Assembly (NCBI GenBank): GCA_005402585.1
Contig: BIFP01000008.1
Location: 372,001-436,000, forward strand
Reading direction: 5' to 3'
Origin: Micromonosporaceae bacterium KJ-029
GTDB lineage: Bacteria > Actinomycetota > Actinomycetes > Mycobacteriales > Micromonosporaceae
DNA length: 64,000 nt
Shown one piece after another: positions 18,301-26,250 of the stretch. The stretch's first letter is position 1. Each line of letters opens with the position of its first letter. The notes under the pieces are model-generated. The model was not told the DNA's origin and searched no databases. It saw only the letters and a program-made list of their open reading frames with translations. The position numbers were made by a program, and so were the translations under genes.

Positions 18301-20253
18301 CTGGTGCGGCCGTGGACCACCGCGCTCGCCCTGGGCAGCATCGCGTTGATCGGCGCGGTGGTGGCGGCGCTGGCCCGCTCCATGGCCGAGCCGCTCGTCG
18401 AGGACATCCACGCCGAGGGAATGCCGCCGCACCTGGCGCAGGCCGGCGGTGCGGGCTTGGGCGCAGCGTTGCTGGCGTTGCCGGGCGCCACGGCCGCCCT
18501 AGCCGTCGAGTTCGGGCACGCGCCCCAGGTGGTGCTCACCGCCGGCCTGGCCGCGTCCAGCCTCGGCCTGGCCGCGGTGGCGACCGTCCGCCGGCAGGTT
18601 CCGCAGTACCTGCCCTGGGCGAGCGCCGGTGTGGTCGGCGGCGCGACGGTGACCGCGCTGGTCGCCGTACCCCTCCACCTGCCGGTCGGTGTCTACGCCG
18701 CCGCCGCGGCCCTGCTCGGGGTGCTCGCCGAACTGGTCCGGGGGGCGACCGAGCCGCCGGCCGACGCGGCTCAGCCGGTCCGCCGCTGGTCGGTGCTGCT
18801 GGACGGGGCGCTGCGGCGGCTGCCCGACGACGGCGCCCGGCGCCGGTGGCAGGTGAGCCCGGCCGCCGGGGCGCTGGCCGCCGCCGCCCTGCCGACCGTC
18901 CTTGCGCTGGTCTCCATCGCCCCGGCGCTGCTGGCGGCACTGGTCGACCCGCACCGGTCTCTCGGGAGGATCTGGCAGGGGCCACCAGCGGAACTGCTCG
19001 ACCCACCGCCGGCCGCGGTCAACCCGACCCATGTGCTCACCGCGCTGCTGCTCACCGTGACGGCGGCCCTGGCGGCCACCGGATTCAGCGGCGGCCGGCG
19101 GTCCCGGGCGGTGCCGGTGGTGCTGCCCGGCGCCGCGGTGACGCTGTTGATCGCCCCGGTCGCGCTCGGCGGCGGCTGGCCGGCGAGCACGCTCTCGGCG
19201 CTGGCCGTGTTCACCATCTCGATGCTGGGGCTGGCCCTGACGCCGCCGCCGTCCCTGGTGGAACGGGCCCGCTCGTTGCGGCTGGCCCGGGTACTGGTCT
19301 TCGTGATCGGCCTGGCAGCCGGCGGGGCGGGGCTCGCCGGCAGCCTCGCGACCCGGGAGCTGACCCTGTTCACCCTCGGCGGTGCGGTCGGGGTCGGCGT
19401 GGTCGCGGCGCTGTACGGCACCACCTCGCGGGCCCGCATCCTCGGCTGGCTGTTCGCCTCGCTGATGGCGCAGCTGTTCGTGCTCACCGCCGGTCTGGTG
19501 GCCGGGCTCGCCGCGGTCTGGTCCGCGTTCGGGGTGCTCGCGGTCGGCGCCGCGCTCCAGGTCGTCGCCGCCACCCTGCCCCGGCTGCGTCGCCCCGAGG
19601 CGCAGCGCGAGGCGGCGACGGTGGAGTGGACCGGGTACGCCGCCGCACTGATCGCGCTGGCCCTGGCCTTCGACTCGCCCCGACACATCGCCGCCCTGCT
19701 GGCCGCCTGGGGCGCGGTCCTCGGTCTGGCAGCGACCCGACCCGGTCGCCGGCCGGCGGAGCGGCGGGTCCTGTTCTGGGCGGTGGTGGTCTGCGAGATC
19801 ACCGCCTGGTGGATCCTGATGCGGGTCGCCCATGTGGCGCTGCCCGAGGCGTACACCCTGCCGTTCGCCGCGCTGGCCCTGCTGGTCGGCGTCCTGGAGC
19901 TGCGCCAGCGGCCGGACCTGAGCAGCTGGGTGGCGTACGGGCCGGCGCTGGTGGCCGCGTTCGTACCCACCCTGGCGATCGTGCTGGCCACCGATTCGAG
20001 CACACTGCGCCAGGTGCTGCTGCTTCTCGGCGCCGTCGCCATACTGGTCTTCGGCTCGATGAGCCAGCAGCAGGCCCCGGTGATCGTGGGCGCGGTGGTC
20101 ACCGCCATCGCGGCGGTGCACGCGCTGTTCAGCCTCGGACCGTGGTTGGCGTTGATTCCGGTCGGCTTCCTGCTGCTGGTCCTCGGGGCCAGCAACGAAC
20201 GCCGGCGCCGCGCCCAGGAACGCCTCCAGACCGCGCTACGCGGGATGCGGTGA
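15352..20253 (+). CDS. Very large polytopic membrane protein with N-terminal zinc ribbon
   Basis: The 1633-residue product opens with a zinc ribbon (C6-x2-C9 and C19-x2-C22), then a short coiled coil (about 28-65, SIAEMKAREAAIASEQRKLA) and a charged, Pro-rich linker to about residue 145. The rest is almost all hydrophobic Ala/Leu/Val segments, roughly 40 membrane spans, broken by a few polar loops, ending in an Arg-rich tail. I recognise it as the type annotated in actinobacteria as SCO7613 C-terminal-domain membrane proteins; function is unknown. The start is GTG 15352 because the zinc ribbon follows directly. It is transcribed alone. No transporter motif is visible. Confidence 0.8.
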   Translation: MATFQCSSCDREIKPAVRCPHCGAHQPQWADHLADIERSIAEMKAREAAIASEQRKLAAQMQAAVFQRDILAHAGSSGDERTRQDARPRRVLRRRPPRRSSADGAAPPRVPRQGATAGTDDPPPPPPAAPVWLDADNPEHPPEASSREVQNIPLGLGALLLGVAAVVFAAVATSSMDALARLGILLLATILMLLAPPVLAKRGLTSTAETISAVGLLLVPLAGYALWAVDRIGNGGASGAVFAGVIFAVTAAVSVGYAGWTRLRAPRFATVLAAQPVVPLLAYDRISGPASWALVLTVVALLDLWLARSPVTVEQPLADPTASTRANAPRQREADGRPEGAPEESGELLDLTADAQAAPSARPVPGLRELTWALHGVAVAIGLAYAVTALLRTSTVAGATGAGLVLLLAAAVCLAGTLVLRRPPLPDIGAGVLTLAVIGALGRVASVALPGRSLLLIAAVITVTGLAVRAVPESARRGPQLAAAVALTVSGVVVAGSALRAGIAPVRAALPAWAADLDRYPAELAAAVGPAAWQLAASAFLLTVAAVLALPPEIRREFAVTGAALTALAVPASFGLAWTLAPWPMVLTAIGIGAIGLSARTTRAAVAHAVVAAGVGLAGAGAALARPALTAAVLLTFVVAGALIAAAPRIRLAPAAADTVSAWAAGGAAFALPGAVAAFVAATLPTDATPTPASLREATVPVLAASFLAVCVTLGYAAVVQVSQRQIPVPLSVGTGLGALVVAAAGFGAPGATVADAWVAALLLVSAVLLFLAPSIDAGRRSDLALDGSDLAAAAVTAALVATLLRIGAVLAPSGQLAVAAALVLVVAVAARAMPEEWRRGPVVGLAVGGVLIGLLAGWMALRGGVGVLATPGPIWHGDLSDWPAAPTGGSTWQGPIALILLAVAAGILLPSPWRYDVSGAAVVLATIGAPAAFNLSWWSPVLIGGMVATVLGMAAVASVDPRAALSRLTVAGVVALHAAGAGLVRPWTTALALGSIALIGAVVAALARSMAEPLVEDIHAEGMPPHLAQAGGAGLGAALLALPGATAALAVEFGHAPQVVLTAGLAASSLGLAAVATVRRQVPQYLPWASAGVVGGATVTALVAVPLHLPVGVYAAAAALLGVLAELVRGATEPPADAAQPVRRWSVLLDGALRRLPDDGARRRWQVSPAAGALAAAALPTVLALVSIAPALLAALVDPHRSLGRIWQGPPAELLDPPPAAVNPTHVLTALLLTVTAALAATGFSGGRRSRAVPVVLPGAAVTLLIAPVALGGGWPASTLSALAVFTISMLGLALTPPPSLVERARSLRLARVLVFVIGLAAGGAGLAGSLATRELTLFTLGGAVGVGVVAALYGTTSRARILGWLFASLMAQLFVLTAGLVAGLAAVWSAFGVLAVGAALQVVAATLPRLRRPEAQREAATVEWTGYAAALIALALAFDSPRHIAALLAAWGAVLGLAATRPGRRPAERRVLFWAVVVCEITAWWILMRVAHVALPEAYTLPFAALALLVGVLELRQRPDLSSWVAYGPALVAAFVPTLAIVLATDSSTLRQVLLLLGAVAILVFGSMSQQQAPVIVGAVVTAIAAVHALFSLGPWLALIPVGFLLLVLGASNERRRRAQERLQTALRGMR

Positions 20254-20623
20254 ACCGGATGCCCCATGCTGTCCATCTGTGGGCATTATGTTCATATCAG
20301 GCTTGATGTCTGGTATGCCCACGACGCCGATCGGCTCGGGGCGGAATCCTGGGCGGGTGCCCGGCGTTGTAACCCGTGGCTGACCAAGGAGAACCCCGCC
20401 CCGCCCCACCCGCGTGAGCGCGGCCGGCAGACCCCCCGGGAATGACCCGGCCCCCTCAGCCGTTGTACACCGTCCCGGCGCCGCGAAGAGCCCCCCGGCC
20501 CGCGAGCCGCCGAAAAACGCTTACCCCCTCTTTCCGTTCCGCGCCACCACGGCGCCGGCGTCGCACACCACCCCCCGGTTTCACCAGACGGCGACGCCCA
20601 ACCCCCGAAACGGAGCCACAATC
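20254..20623 (+). other. 370-bp leader of the lytic-transglycosylase-like gene
   Basis: No gene is supported here. The stretch holds a structured RNA candidate (20337-20403), then about 220 nt of C-rich, poorly structured leader before the ATG at 20624. Such a long leader before a cell-wall enzyme gene suggests control at RNA level. Confidence 0.55.
20337..20403 (+). ncRNA. Candidate riboswitch, possibly c-di-AMP (ydaO-like)
   Basis: An 8-bp stem (20337-20344 with 20396-20403) encloses GGAATCC just inside the 5' strand and GGAGAACC just inside the 3' strand, with an inner CGGGT/ACCCG stem (20354-20358 with 20372-20376). The GAATCC...GGAGGAACC pairing of motifs is what I recall from c-di-AMP riboswitches, which in actinobacteria often precede cell-wall hydrolase genes, as here. 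The second half of that riboswitch (a GGGGTGAATC-like segment) is not obvious, so the class is uncertain. Confidence 0.4.
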
Positions 20624-21223
20624 ATGAACACCACACTGCGTAAGACCGTGCTCGGAATCGCCGGCCTCGCCTTCGCCGGTGGACTCGCCGCCGGCCCGCT
20701 CAACGCCGCCACCACCACCGAACCCACCCCCACCACCACCGCCGCCGCCGTCCAGGCCGACACCCCCACCACCAAGCCCGACAGCACCAAGCTGACCCCC
20801 AACGGTGTGCAGGGCGCACAGTCGCGCATCAACCTCAACAGCGAGCAGACCGACAACGCCAAGGCCATCATCGCCGCCACCAAGAAGACCGGCATGGACG
20901 AGCGTGCCGCCGTGGTCGCCATCGCCACCTCGCTGCAGGAGTCGAAGCTGGAGAACCTGGGCCACCTCGGTGACCGCAACGACCACGACTCGCAGGGCCT
21001 GTTCCAGCAGCGCCCGTCCAGCGGTTGGGGCACGGTCGAGCAGATCACCGACCCCGAGTACTCCACCACCGCGTTCCTCAAGGGCCTCAAGCAGGTCGAC
21101 GGATGGAAGGACATGCCGCTGACCAAGGCCGCGCAGACCGTGCAGGTCTCGGCCTACCCCGACCACTACGCCCAGTGGGAGCAGCAGGCCGCCGACCTCG
21201 TCGCCCAGAACTGGAACAGCTGA
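20624..21223 (+). CDS. Secreted lytic-transglycosylase/lysozyme-like protein
   Basis: The 199-residue product has a Sec signal peptide (MNTTLRKTVLGIAGLAFAGG then cleavage near residues 27-29), a Thr/Pro-rich linker (about 30-65) and a single small domain with AAVVAIATSLQESKLENLGH and DSQGLFQQRPSSGWG. That pair of motifs is typical of the lysozyme-like fold domains attached to actinobacterial peptidoglycan hydrolases; the Glu in LQES would be the catalytic acid. It should act on peptidoglycan outside the membrane. The ATG at 20624 has CGGAG upstream. No LysM or NlpC domain is present. A strong terminator follows at once. Confidence 0.82.
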   Translation: MNTTLRKTVLGIAGLAFAGGLAAGPLNAATTTEPTPTTTAAAVQADTPTTKPDSTKLTPNGVQGAQSRINLNSEQTDNAKAIIAATKKTGMDERAAVVAIATSLQESKLENLGHLGDRNDHDSQGLFQQRPSSGWGTVEQITDPEYSTTAFLKGLKQVDGWKDMPLTKAAQTVQVSAYPDHYAQWEQQAADLVAQNWNS

Positions 21224-21239
21224 CAACCCACACAGCAGA

Positions 21240-21281
21240 GCCGACTGGCCGGCACCCCGATCGGGGTGCCGGCCAGTCGGC
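21240..21281. terminator. 42-nt perfect palindrome, bidirectional terminator
   Basis: The two 21-nt halves are exact complements (core GGCACCCCGATCGGGGTGCC). It sits between the convergent lytic-enzyme gene and the last gene of the ABC operon. Confidence 0.9.
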
Positions 21282-21293
21282 GTCCAGCTCCCC

Positions 21294-22319
21294 CTATGTC
21301 CGGTCGCGCTGGCGGCGGGCGGCCAGGCGGCGGGCCAGGTCGGCGGTGGTGCCCCAGATGCCGCGCCGGAACAGCAGCACGACCAGGACGAAGATGCCGC
21401 CGGTGACCAGGCCGATCGCCTCGAAGCCGGAGAACGACAGCCAGTCCTCCAGCCGGACCACGATGCCCGCGCCGAGCACTCCGCCCCAGAGCGTGCCGAT
21501 CCCGCCCAGCACCACGACGATGACCGCCTTGCCGGAGGTGGTCCAGTGCAGGACCTCCAGGGAGACGAAGCGGTGGCCGACGGCGAACAGCCCACCGCCG
21601 AGGCCGGCGAGGAAGCCGGAGAGCACGAAGACGGTCAGCTTGTAGCGGTGCACCGGGTATCCGAGCGCGCGGGCCCGAGCCGGGTTGTCCCGGATACCGA
21701 CCAGCACCCGGCCGAACGGCGAGTGGACGATGCGCCACGCGCCGGCCAGGCCGAGCAGCACGATCGGCAGGATCGCGTAGTAGAAGTAGTAGTCGTCGGT
21801 GAGGTCGAGCCCGAAGAACTCCCGCGGGATGCCCTGCAGGCCGTTCTCGCCCTGGGTCACCGAGCGCCACTCGTTGGCGATGTAGTAGACCATCTGCGCG
21901 AACGCCAGGGTGACCATCGCGAAGTAGATGCCGGTCCGCTTCACCGCGAGGTAGCCGATCGGTACGGCGAGCACCGCCGCGGCGAGCGCTCCGGCCAGCA
22001 CGGCGGCCGGGAACGGCAGCCCGAGGTGAATTGCCACCAGGCCGGTCACGTACGCCGACGCCCCCCAGAACGCCGCGTGCCCGAAGGACATCAGCCCGGT
22101 GAAGCCGAGCAGCAGGTCCACCGCGACGGCGAACAGCGCCCAGCAGAGGATGTCCACCGCCACCGCCGGGTAGAGATTGTTGGGCAGCCAGAGCGCCACC
22201 CCGAGGCCGACCGCGAGCAGCGCGTACCGGACCCAGCCGGGCGCGCGGGCGACCGTGACCAGCGCCGACGGGACGGCCTGCCCGGTCCGCCCGGTCTTGG
22301 GGTCCACGGTGCTCGTCAT
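21294..22319 (-). CDS. livM: Branched-chain amino acid type ABC permease LivM
   Basis: This is the second membrane subunit of a HAAT-family importer. The 341-residue protein has about nine hydrophobic spans and the family motif GFTGLMSFGHAAFWGASAYVTG, with IRDNPARARALGYPVHRYKL as the cytoplasmic coupling loop. The start ATG 22319 overlaps the livH stop (ATGA), so translation is coupled. It is the last gene of the five-gene operon livG-livF-livK-livH-livM. Confidence 0.93.
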   Translation of the reverse strand: MTSTVDPKTGRTGQAVPSALVTVARAPGWVRYALLAVGLGVALWLPNNLYPAVAVDILCWALFAVAVDLLLGFTGLMSFGHAAFWGASAYVTGLVAIHLGLPFPAAVLAGALAAAVLAVPIGYLAVKRTGIYFAMVTLAFAQMVYYIANEWRSVTQGENGLQGIPREFFGLDLTDDYYFYYAILPIVLLGLAGAWRIVHSPFGRVLVGIRDNPARARALGYPVHRYKLTVFVLSGFLAGLGGGLFAVGHRFVSLEVLHWTTSGKAVIVVVLGGIGTLWGGVLGAGIVVRLEDWLSFSGFEAIGLVTGGIFVLVVLLFRRGIWGTTADLARRLAARRQRDRT

Positions 22320-23197
22320 GCCGGTGCCTCCTCACGGCCGAACAGCCCGGCCGGGCGCCAGAGCAGAACGACGGCCATCACGATGAAGACGATCGTCTGG
22401 GACACGATCGGGTAGTCCGAGAGGTACGCCTCGCCCCACGCCTGCACCAATCCGATGCCGAAGCCGGCGGCAACCGAACCGAAGATGGAGCCGAGCCCAC
22501 CGATCACCACGACGGCGAAGACCACGATGATGAGGTCGGCGCCCATCAGCGGGTTCACCGCCCGCATCGGCGCGGCGAGCACGCCGGCCAGGCCGGCCAG
22601 GCCGATGCCGAAGCCGAACACCGGGGTGACCCAGCGCCCGACGTTGACTCCGAACGCGCGGGTCAGTTCCGGCCGTTCGGTCGACGCGCGGACCACCATG
22701 CCGACCCGGGTACGGGTCAGCGCCCACCACACCCCGAGGCAGACCGCCACGGCGAAGCCGAGGATGAATACGCGGTACGTCGGGAAGTCGAAGATCCCGA
22801 AGTCGACCGAGCCGCTCAGCGCGGACGGGGTCTCGTACGGGCTGGACTGCACGCCGTACCGGAGCTTCACCAGGTCCTGGAGAATGAGCGTGAGGCCGAA
22901 GGTGAGCAGGAAGTTGTAGAGCGGGTCGAGCCGGGTGAGCCGGTGGATGAAGGCCCGCTCGAGGGCCATGCCGAGCAGCGCCAGCCCCACCGGTACCACC
23001 ACCAGCGCCGCCCAGAACGGCACGCCCGCCTCGTTGAGCAGCACGTACGCGCCGAACGCCCCGAGCATGTAGAACGCGCCGTGGGCGAAGTTGACCACCC
23101 GCAGCATGCCGAAGATGACTGCGAGACCGAGGGCGAGCAGGGCGTAGAACGCCCCGCTCACCAACCCGTTGAACGTGTTCTGAAGAAAGCTGGTCAC
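22316..23197 (-). CDS. livH: Branched-chain amino acid type ABC permease LivH
   Basis: First membrane subunit, 293 residues, with about eight hydrophobic spans. It opens with TSFLQNTFNGLVSGAFYALLA, and the family motif GMLRVVNFAHGAFYMLGAFGA follows, with the RASTERPELTRAFGVNV coupling loop. The GTG at 23197 overlaps the stop of the binding-protein gene (GTGA), which decides the start; the longer open frame would run into that gene. Confidence 0.93.
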   Translation of the reverse strand: MTSFLQNTFNGLVSGAFYALLALGLAVIFGMLRVVNFAHGAFYMLGAFGAYVLLNEAGVPFWAALVVVPVGLALLGMALERAFIHRLTRLDPLYNFLLTFGLTLILQDLVKLRYGVQSSPYETPSALSGSVDFGIFDFPTYRVFILGFAVAVCLGVWWALTRTRVGMVVRASTERPELTRAFGVNVGRWVTPVFGFGIGLAGLAGVLAAPMRAVNPLMGADLIIVVFAVVVIGGLGSIFGSVAAGFGIGLVQAWGEAYLSDYPIVSQTIVFIVMAVVLLWRPAGLFGREEAPA

Positions 23198-24447
23198 AGC
23201 TTGCAGTCCGGGGACGGGGCCCGGAACGCCTCCGCAGCCGGAATCGTCTCCAGGATCTTGACGTAGTCCCACGGCTCGGAGACCTCGGACTGCGGCTTCA
23301 CCTGGGCCAGGTACGCGTCGTGGACGACCCGGTGGTCCTCGGCGCGGATCTTGCCGTTGCGCAGGAAGACGTCGTTGACCTCCTTGCCCTCCAGTTCCTT
23401 CACGATCGTGTCGGCGTCGTCGGTGCCGGCGGCCTGCACGGCCTCCAGGTACTGGGTGGCGGCCGAGTAGTTGGCCGCGTGCGCGAAGGAGGGCCGGGTG
23501 CCGGTCTCCCCCTGGAACCGGTCGGCGAACTCGCGGTTCTGCTGGTCGAAGTTCCAGTACCAGGCATCGGTGTAGGTGGTGCCGGCCAGCGCCGCCGGGG
23601 TGAGCGAGTGGATGTCGGTGATGAACATCAGGCCGACCGCGAGCCCGACGCCCTTGTCCCGCAGCTTGAACTCGTTGTACTGCTTCACCACGTTGACCAG
23701 CTCGGCGCCGGCCTGCATGGTGCCGAGCACCTGCGGCTTCGGGTTCAGCGTCGGCGCCTTGAGCAGGAAGGTGGAGAAGTCGCCGCTGGTGTTGGGGAAC
23801 GGCGCGCCGTCCTTGCCGACGACCGTGCCGCCGGCGGCGGTGATGGCCTCGGAGAAGCTCTTCTCCATGTCCTGGCCGAAGGCGTAGTTCGGGTACAGGA
23901 TGTACCAGTTCTTGCCGACCTGCTGGGTGGTGACCTTGCCGGTGCCGTTGGCCAGCATGTACGTGTCGTACGCGTAGTGGAACGTGTACTTGTTGCAGCT
24001 CTTGCCGGTCAGCTCGGTGGTCGCCGCGCCGATGTTGAAGTAGAGCTTCTTCTTCTCCTTCGCCACGTCGGCCACGCGCAGCGCCGCCGACGAGGTGGGC
24101 ACGTCGAGGATCAGGTCGACGCCCTGGCGGTCGAACATCTCCTGCGCCTTGCTGTTTGCAACGTCCGGCTTGTTCTGGTGGTCGGCCGTCTCGACGGTGA
24201 TGTCCGTGGTCACCGCCTTGTCGCCGTACTTGGCCTTGAAGTCGGCGATGGCCATCTCCACGGCCTTCACCGAGTTCTTGCCGGACAACTCGGAGTACGC
24301 CCCGGACTGGTCGTTGAGCACGCCCAGCACGATCTTGCCCCCGGTCAGCTTCTCGTCGCCGCCCGACTGGGGACCACCGCCGCCGCAGCCGGCGACCACC
24401 ATCATCGCGGCCGCCGACGCGGCGGCCACACCCACCGTCCTACGCAT
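23194..24447 (-). CDS. ABC transporter substrate-binding lipoprotein (LivK-like)
   Basis: The 417-residue protein is exported and lipid-anchored: signal peptide with lipobox VVAGC, Cys21 as anchor. The mature part is a type I periplasmic-binding fold (KIVLGVLNDQSGAYSELSGKNS near the start), as in Leu/Ile/Val, amide and urea binders. I chose ATG 24447 because GGAAAGGG is well spaced from it; ATG 24453 would be too close. It lies inside the operon between livF and livH, so it is expressed with the ATPases. Substrate is not deducible: the family binds amino acids, short amides, urea and aromatics. Confidence 0.9.
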   Translation of the reverse strand: MRRTVGVAAASAAAMMVVAGCGGGGPQSGGDEKLTGGKIVLGVLNDQSGAYSELSGKNSVKAVEMAIADFKAKYGDKAVTTDITVETADHQNKPDVANSKAQEMFDRQGVDLILDVPTSSAALRVADVAKEKKKLYFNIGAATTELTGKSCNKYTFHYAYDTYMLANGTGKVTTQQVGKNWYILYPNYAFGQDMEKSFSEAITAAGGTVVGKDGAPFPNTSGDFSTFLLKAPTLNPKPQVLGTMQAGAELVNVVKQYNEFKLRDKGVGLAVGLMFITDIHSLTPAALAGTTYTDAWYWNFDQQNREFADRFQGETGTRPSFAHAANYSAATQYLEAVQAAGTDDADTIVKELEGKEVNDVFLRNGKIRAEDHRVVHDAYLAQVKPQSEVSEPWDYVKILETIPAAEAFRAPSPDCKL

Positions 24448-24499
24448 GCCCATCCCTTTCCGTCCGCGCGTCGCGCGGGGTCCGTCGTGAGAGGAGAAT

Positions 24500-25192
24500 T
24501 CAGATGCCGAGGTACGACAGCAGCTCGCGTTCCCGCGACTGCACCTCGGAGTTGTCCATCGCCTCCGCGATGCGTCCCTCGGCCAGCAGGTAGTGCCGGT
24601 CGGCCACGCCGGTGGCGAAGTGCAGGTTCTGCTCGACCAGCAGCACCGTCACGCCGTGCCGCTTGGCCTCCCGAAGGAGGTCGCCGACCTGCTGCACGAG
24701 CAGCGGCGAGAGCCCCTCGGTCGGTTCGTCGCAGAGCAGCAGCCGGGCGCCCATCCGCAGCACCCGGGCCAGGGCCAGCATCTGCTGCTCGCCGCCGGAG
24801 AGCATGGTGGCGGCGGAGTCGCGCCGCTCGTACAGGGCGGGGAACGCCTCGTACACCCGCTCCAGCGACCACGGGTCCGGCCCCACCGTCGGCGGCAGGG
24901 TCAGGTTTTCCGTCACGGTCAACGTGGCGTAGCTGCCGCGATCGTCGGGGACCCAACCGAGCCCCAGCCGCGCCCGCCGGTGCGCCGGGAGTCTGCCCAC
25001 GTCCCGCCCGTCCAGTTCGACGGTCCCCCGAAGGCCCGCGTGCAGTCCCATGACGCAGCGCAGCAGCGTGGACTTGCCGGCGCCGTTGCGTCCGACCAGG
25101 GTGACCACCTCGCCGGCCTGCACCTCCAGGCCGACCTCCCGCAACACCTGCGCCTCGCCGTACCAGGCGGACAGGTTCTCAATGCGCAGCAT
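24500..25192 (-). CDS. livF: ABC transporter ATP-binding protein LivF
   Basis: The 230-residue ATPase has Walker A GRNGAGKST at residues 34-42, signature LSGGEQQMLALAR (about 131-143), and Walker B RLLLCDEPTEGLSP. The short length and absence of an extra C-terminal tail are typical of LivF as opposed to LivG. It starts at ATG 25192 inside the end of livG (14-bp overlap). Confidence 0.94.
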   Translation of the reverse strand: MLRIENLSAWYGEAQVLREVGLEVQAGEVVTLVGRNGAGKSTLLRCVMGLHAGLRGTVELDGRDVGRLPAHRRARLGLGWVPDDRGSYATLTVTENLTLPPTVGPDPWSLERVYEAFPALYERRDSAATMLSGGEQQMLALARVLRMGARLLLCDEPTEGLSPLLVQQVGDLLREAKRHGVTVLLVEQNLHFATGVADRHYLLAEGRIAEAMDNSEVQSRERELLSYLGI

Positions 25193-25940
25193 CGGCGGCT
25201 CCCAGGTAGGCGGTGATCACGCGCTCGTCGGCGCGGACCTGCTCGTACGGGCCCTCGACCAGGACCTTGCCGGCCTGCAGGACGGTGACGGTGTCGGCGA
25301 GCCGCCCGACGACGCTCATGTTGTGCTCGACCATCACCACGGTCCGGCCCTGCCGGGTCCGGGCGATCAGGTCGACGGTGCGGTCGACGTCCTCCAGGCC
25401 CATGCCGGCAGTCGGCTCGTCCAGCAGCAGCACCTTCGGGTCCAGCGCGAGCGCGATCGCCAGTTCCAGGGCCCGTTTGCGGCCGTACGCGAGGGCCTCC
25501 GCGGGCGCCTCGGCCAGGTCGGCCAGGCCGACCATGTCCAGCAGTTCGCCGGCCCGGTCGGCGTAGCGGCGCATCAGCTTCGCCGAGCGCCAGAACCGCC
25601 AGCCCAGCCCACTCGGGCTCTGCAACGCCAGCTCGACGTGCTCGCGGGCGCTCAGTTGCGGAAAGAGGCTGGTGATCTGGAACGAGCGGGCCACCCCCAG
25701 CCGGGCGACCCGCTCCGGAGGCAGGCCGGTGACATCCCGGCCGGCCAGCTCGATCCGCCCGTCAGTGGGGCTCAGGAAGCCGGTGAGCAGGTTGAACAGC
25801 GTGGTCTTGCCCGCGCCGTTCGGCCCCACCAACGCGTGCACGCTGTCCGGCGCGACGTCGAGGTCGACACCGTCGACCGCCCGGAAGCCCCGGAAGTCGC
25901 GGGTCAGCCCGCGCGCCGACAGGATCGCTTGCCCGGTCAT
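25179..25940 (-). CDS. livG: ABC transporter ATP-binding protein LivG
   Basis: The 253-residue ATPase has Walker A GPNGAGKTT at about 39-47, the Liv-type signature LAYGRKRALELAIAL, and Walker B KVLLLDEPTAGM followed by the LivG loop GLEDVDRTVDLI. ATG 25940 is preceded by GAAGGA at 8 bases; the GTG six codons upstream lacks a site. It is the first gene of the operon, so its promoter lies in the 310-bp gap shared with the SPFH gene. Confidence 0.94.
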   Translation of the reverse strand: MTGQAILSARGLTRDFRGFRAVDGVDLDVAPDSVHALVGPNGAGKTTLFNLLTGFLSPTDGRIELAGRDVTGLPPERVARLGVARSFQITSLFPQLSAREHVELALQSPSGLGWRFWRSAKLMRRYADRAGELLDMVGLADLAEAPAEALAYGRKRALELAIALALDPKVLLLDEPTAGMGLEDVDRTVDLIARTRQGRTVVMVEHNMSVVGRLADTVTVLQAGKVLVEGPYEQVRADERVITAYLGAADAAH

Positions 25941-26250
25941 CGCCCATCCTTCGGTCACCGGCGACGACCAGTTCGGTGATCGGCGTCACAGGGCCGTCGC
26001 GTGCAGGAAACCTACGGCGCGGCCAACACGGCGATCTATGTCGATGATCAACACAATTCCGGAGCGCCAAGGGTGCAGCGTCCCCACCCCGCGGCCCACG
26101 CGCCACCCCGGCAGGGCATCGACGACGGCCAGTTCCCACCGGCCGCCGCGGAAGAGATGTGTCGATGCCACCCTCCGGACGGCCGGACCTTGCCCACGGC
26201 GGCTACGTTGATGATCAACACAGCAGACCACCCCGGAAAGGTCCGAACAC
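25941..26250. promoter_or_regulatory. Divergent control region with two copies of a 19-bp motif
   Basis: Between livG (left) and the SPFH gene (right) no gene is supported. The 19-bp sequence TAYGTYGATGATCAACACA occurs at 26037-26055 and 26204-26222, differing at two pyrimidines; its core GTTGATGATCAAC is a near palindrome. One copy lies near each gene, the right one 29 bp before the SPFH start codon, so it may be an operator or promoter element shared by both units. No -35/-10 pair is certain. Confidence 0.5.
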
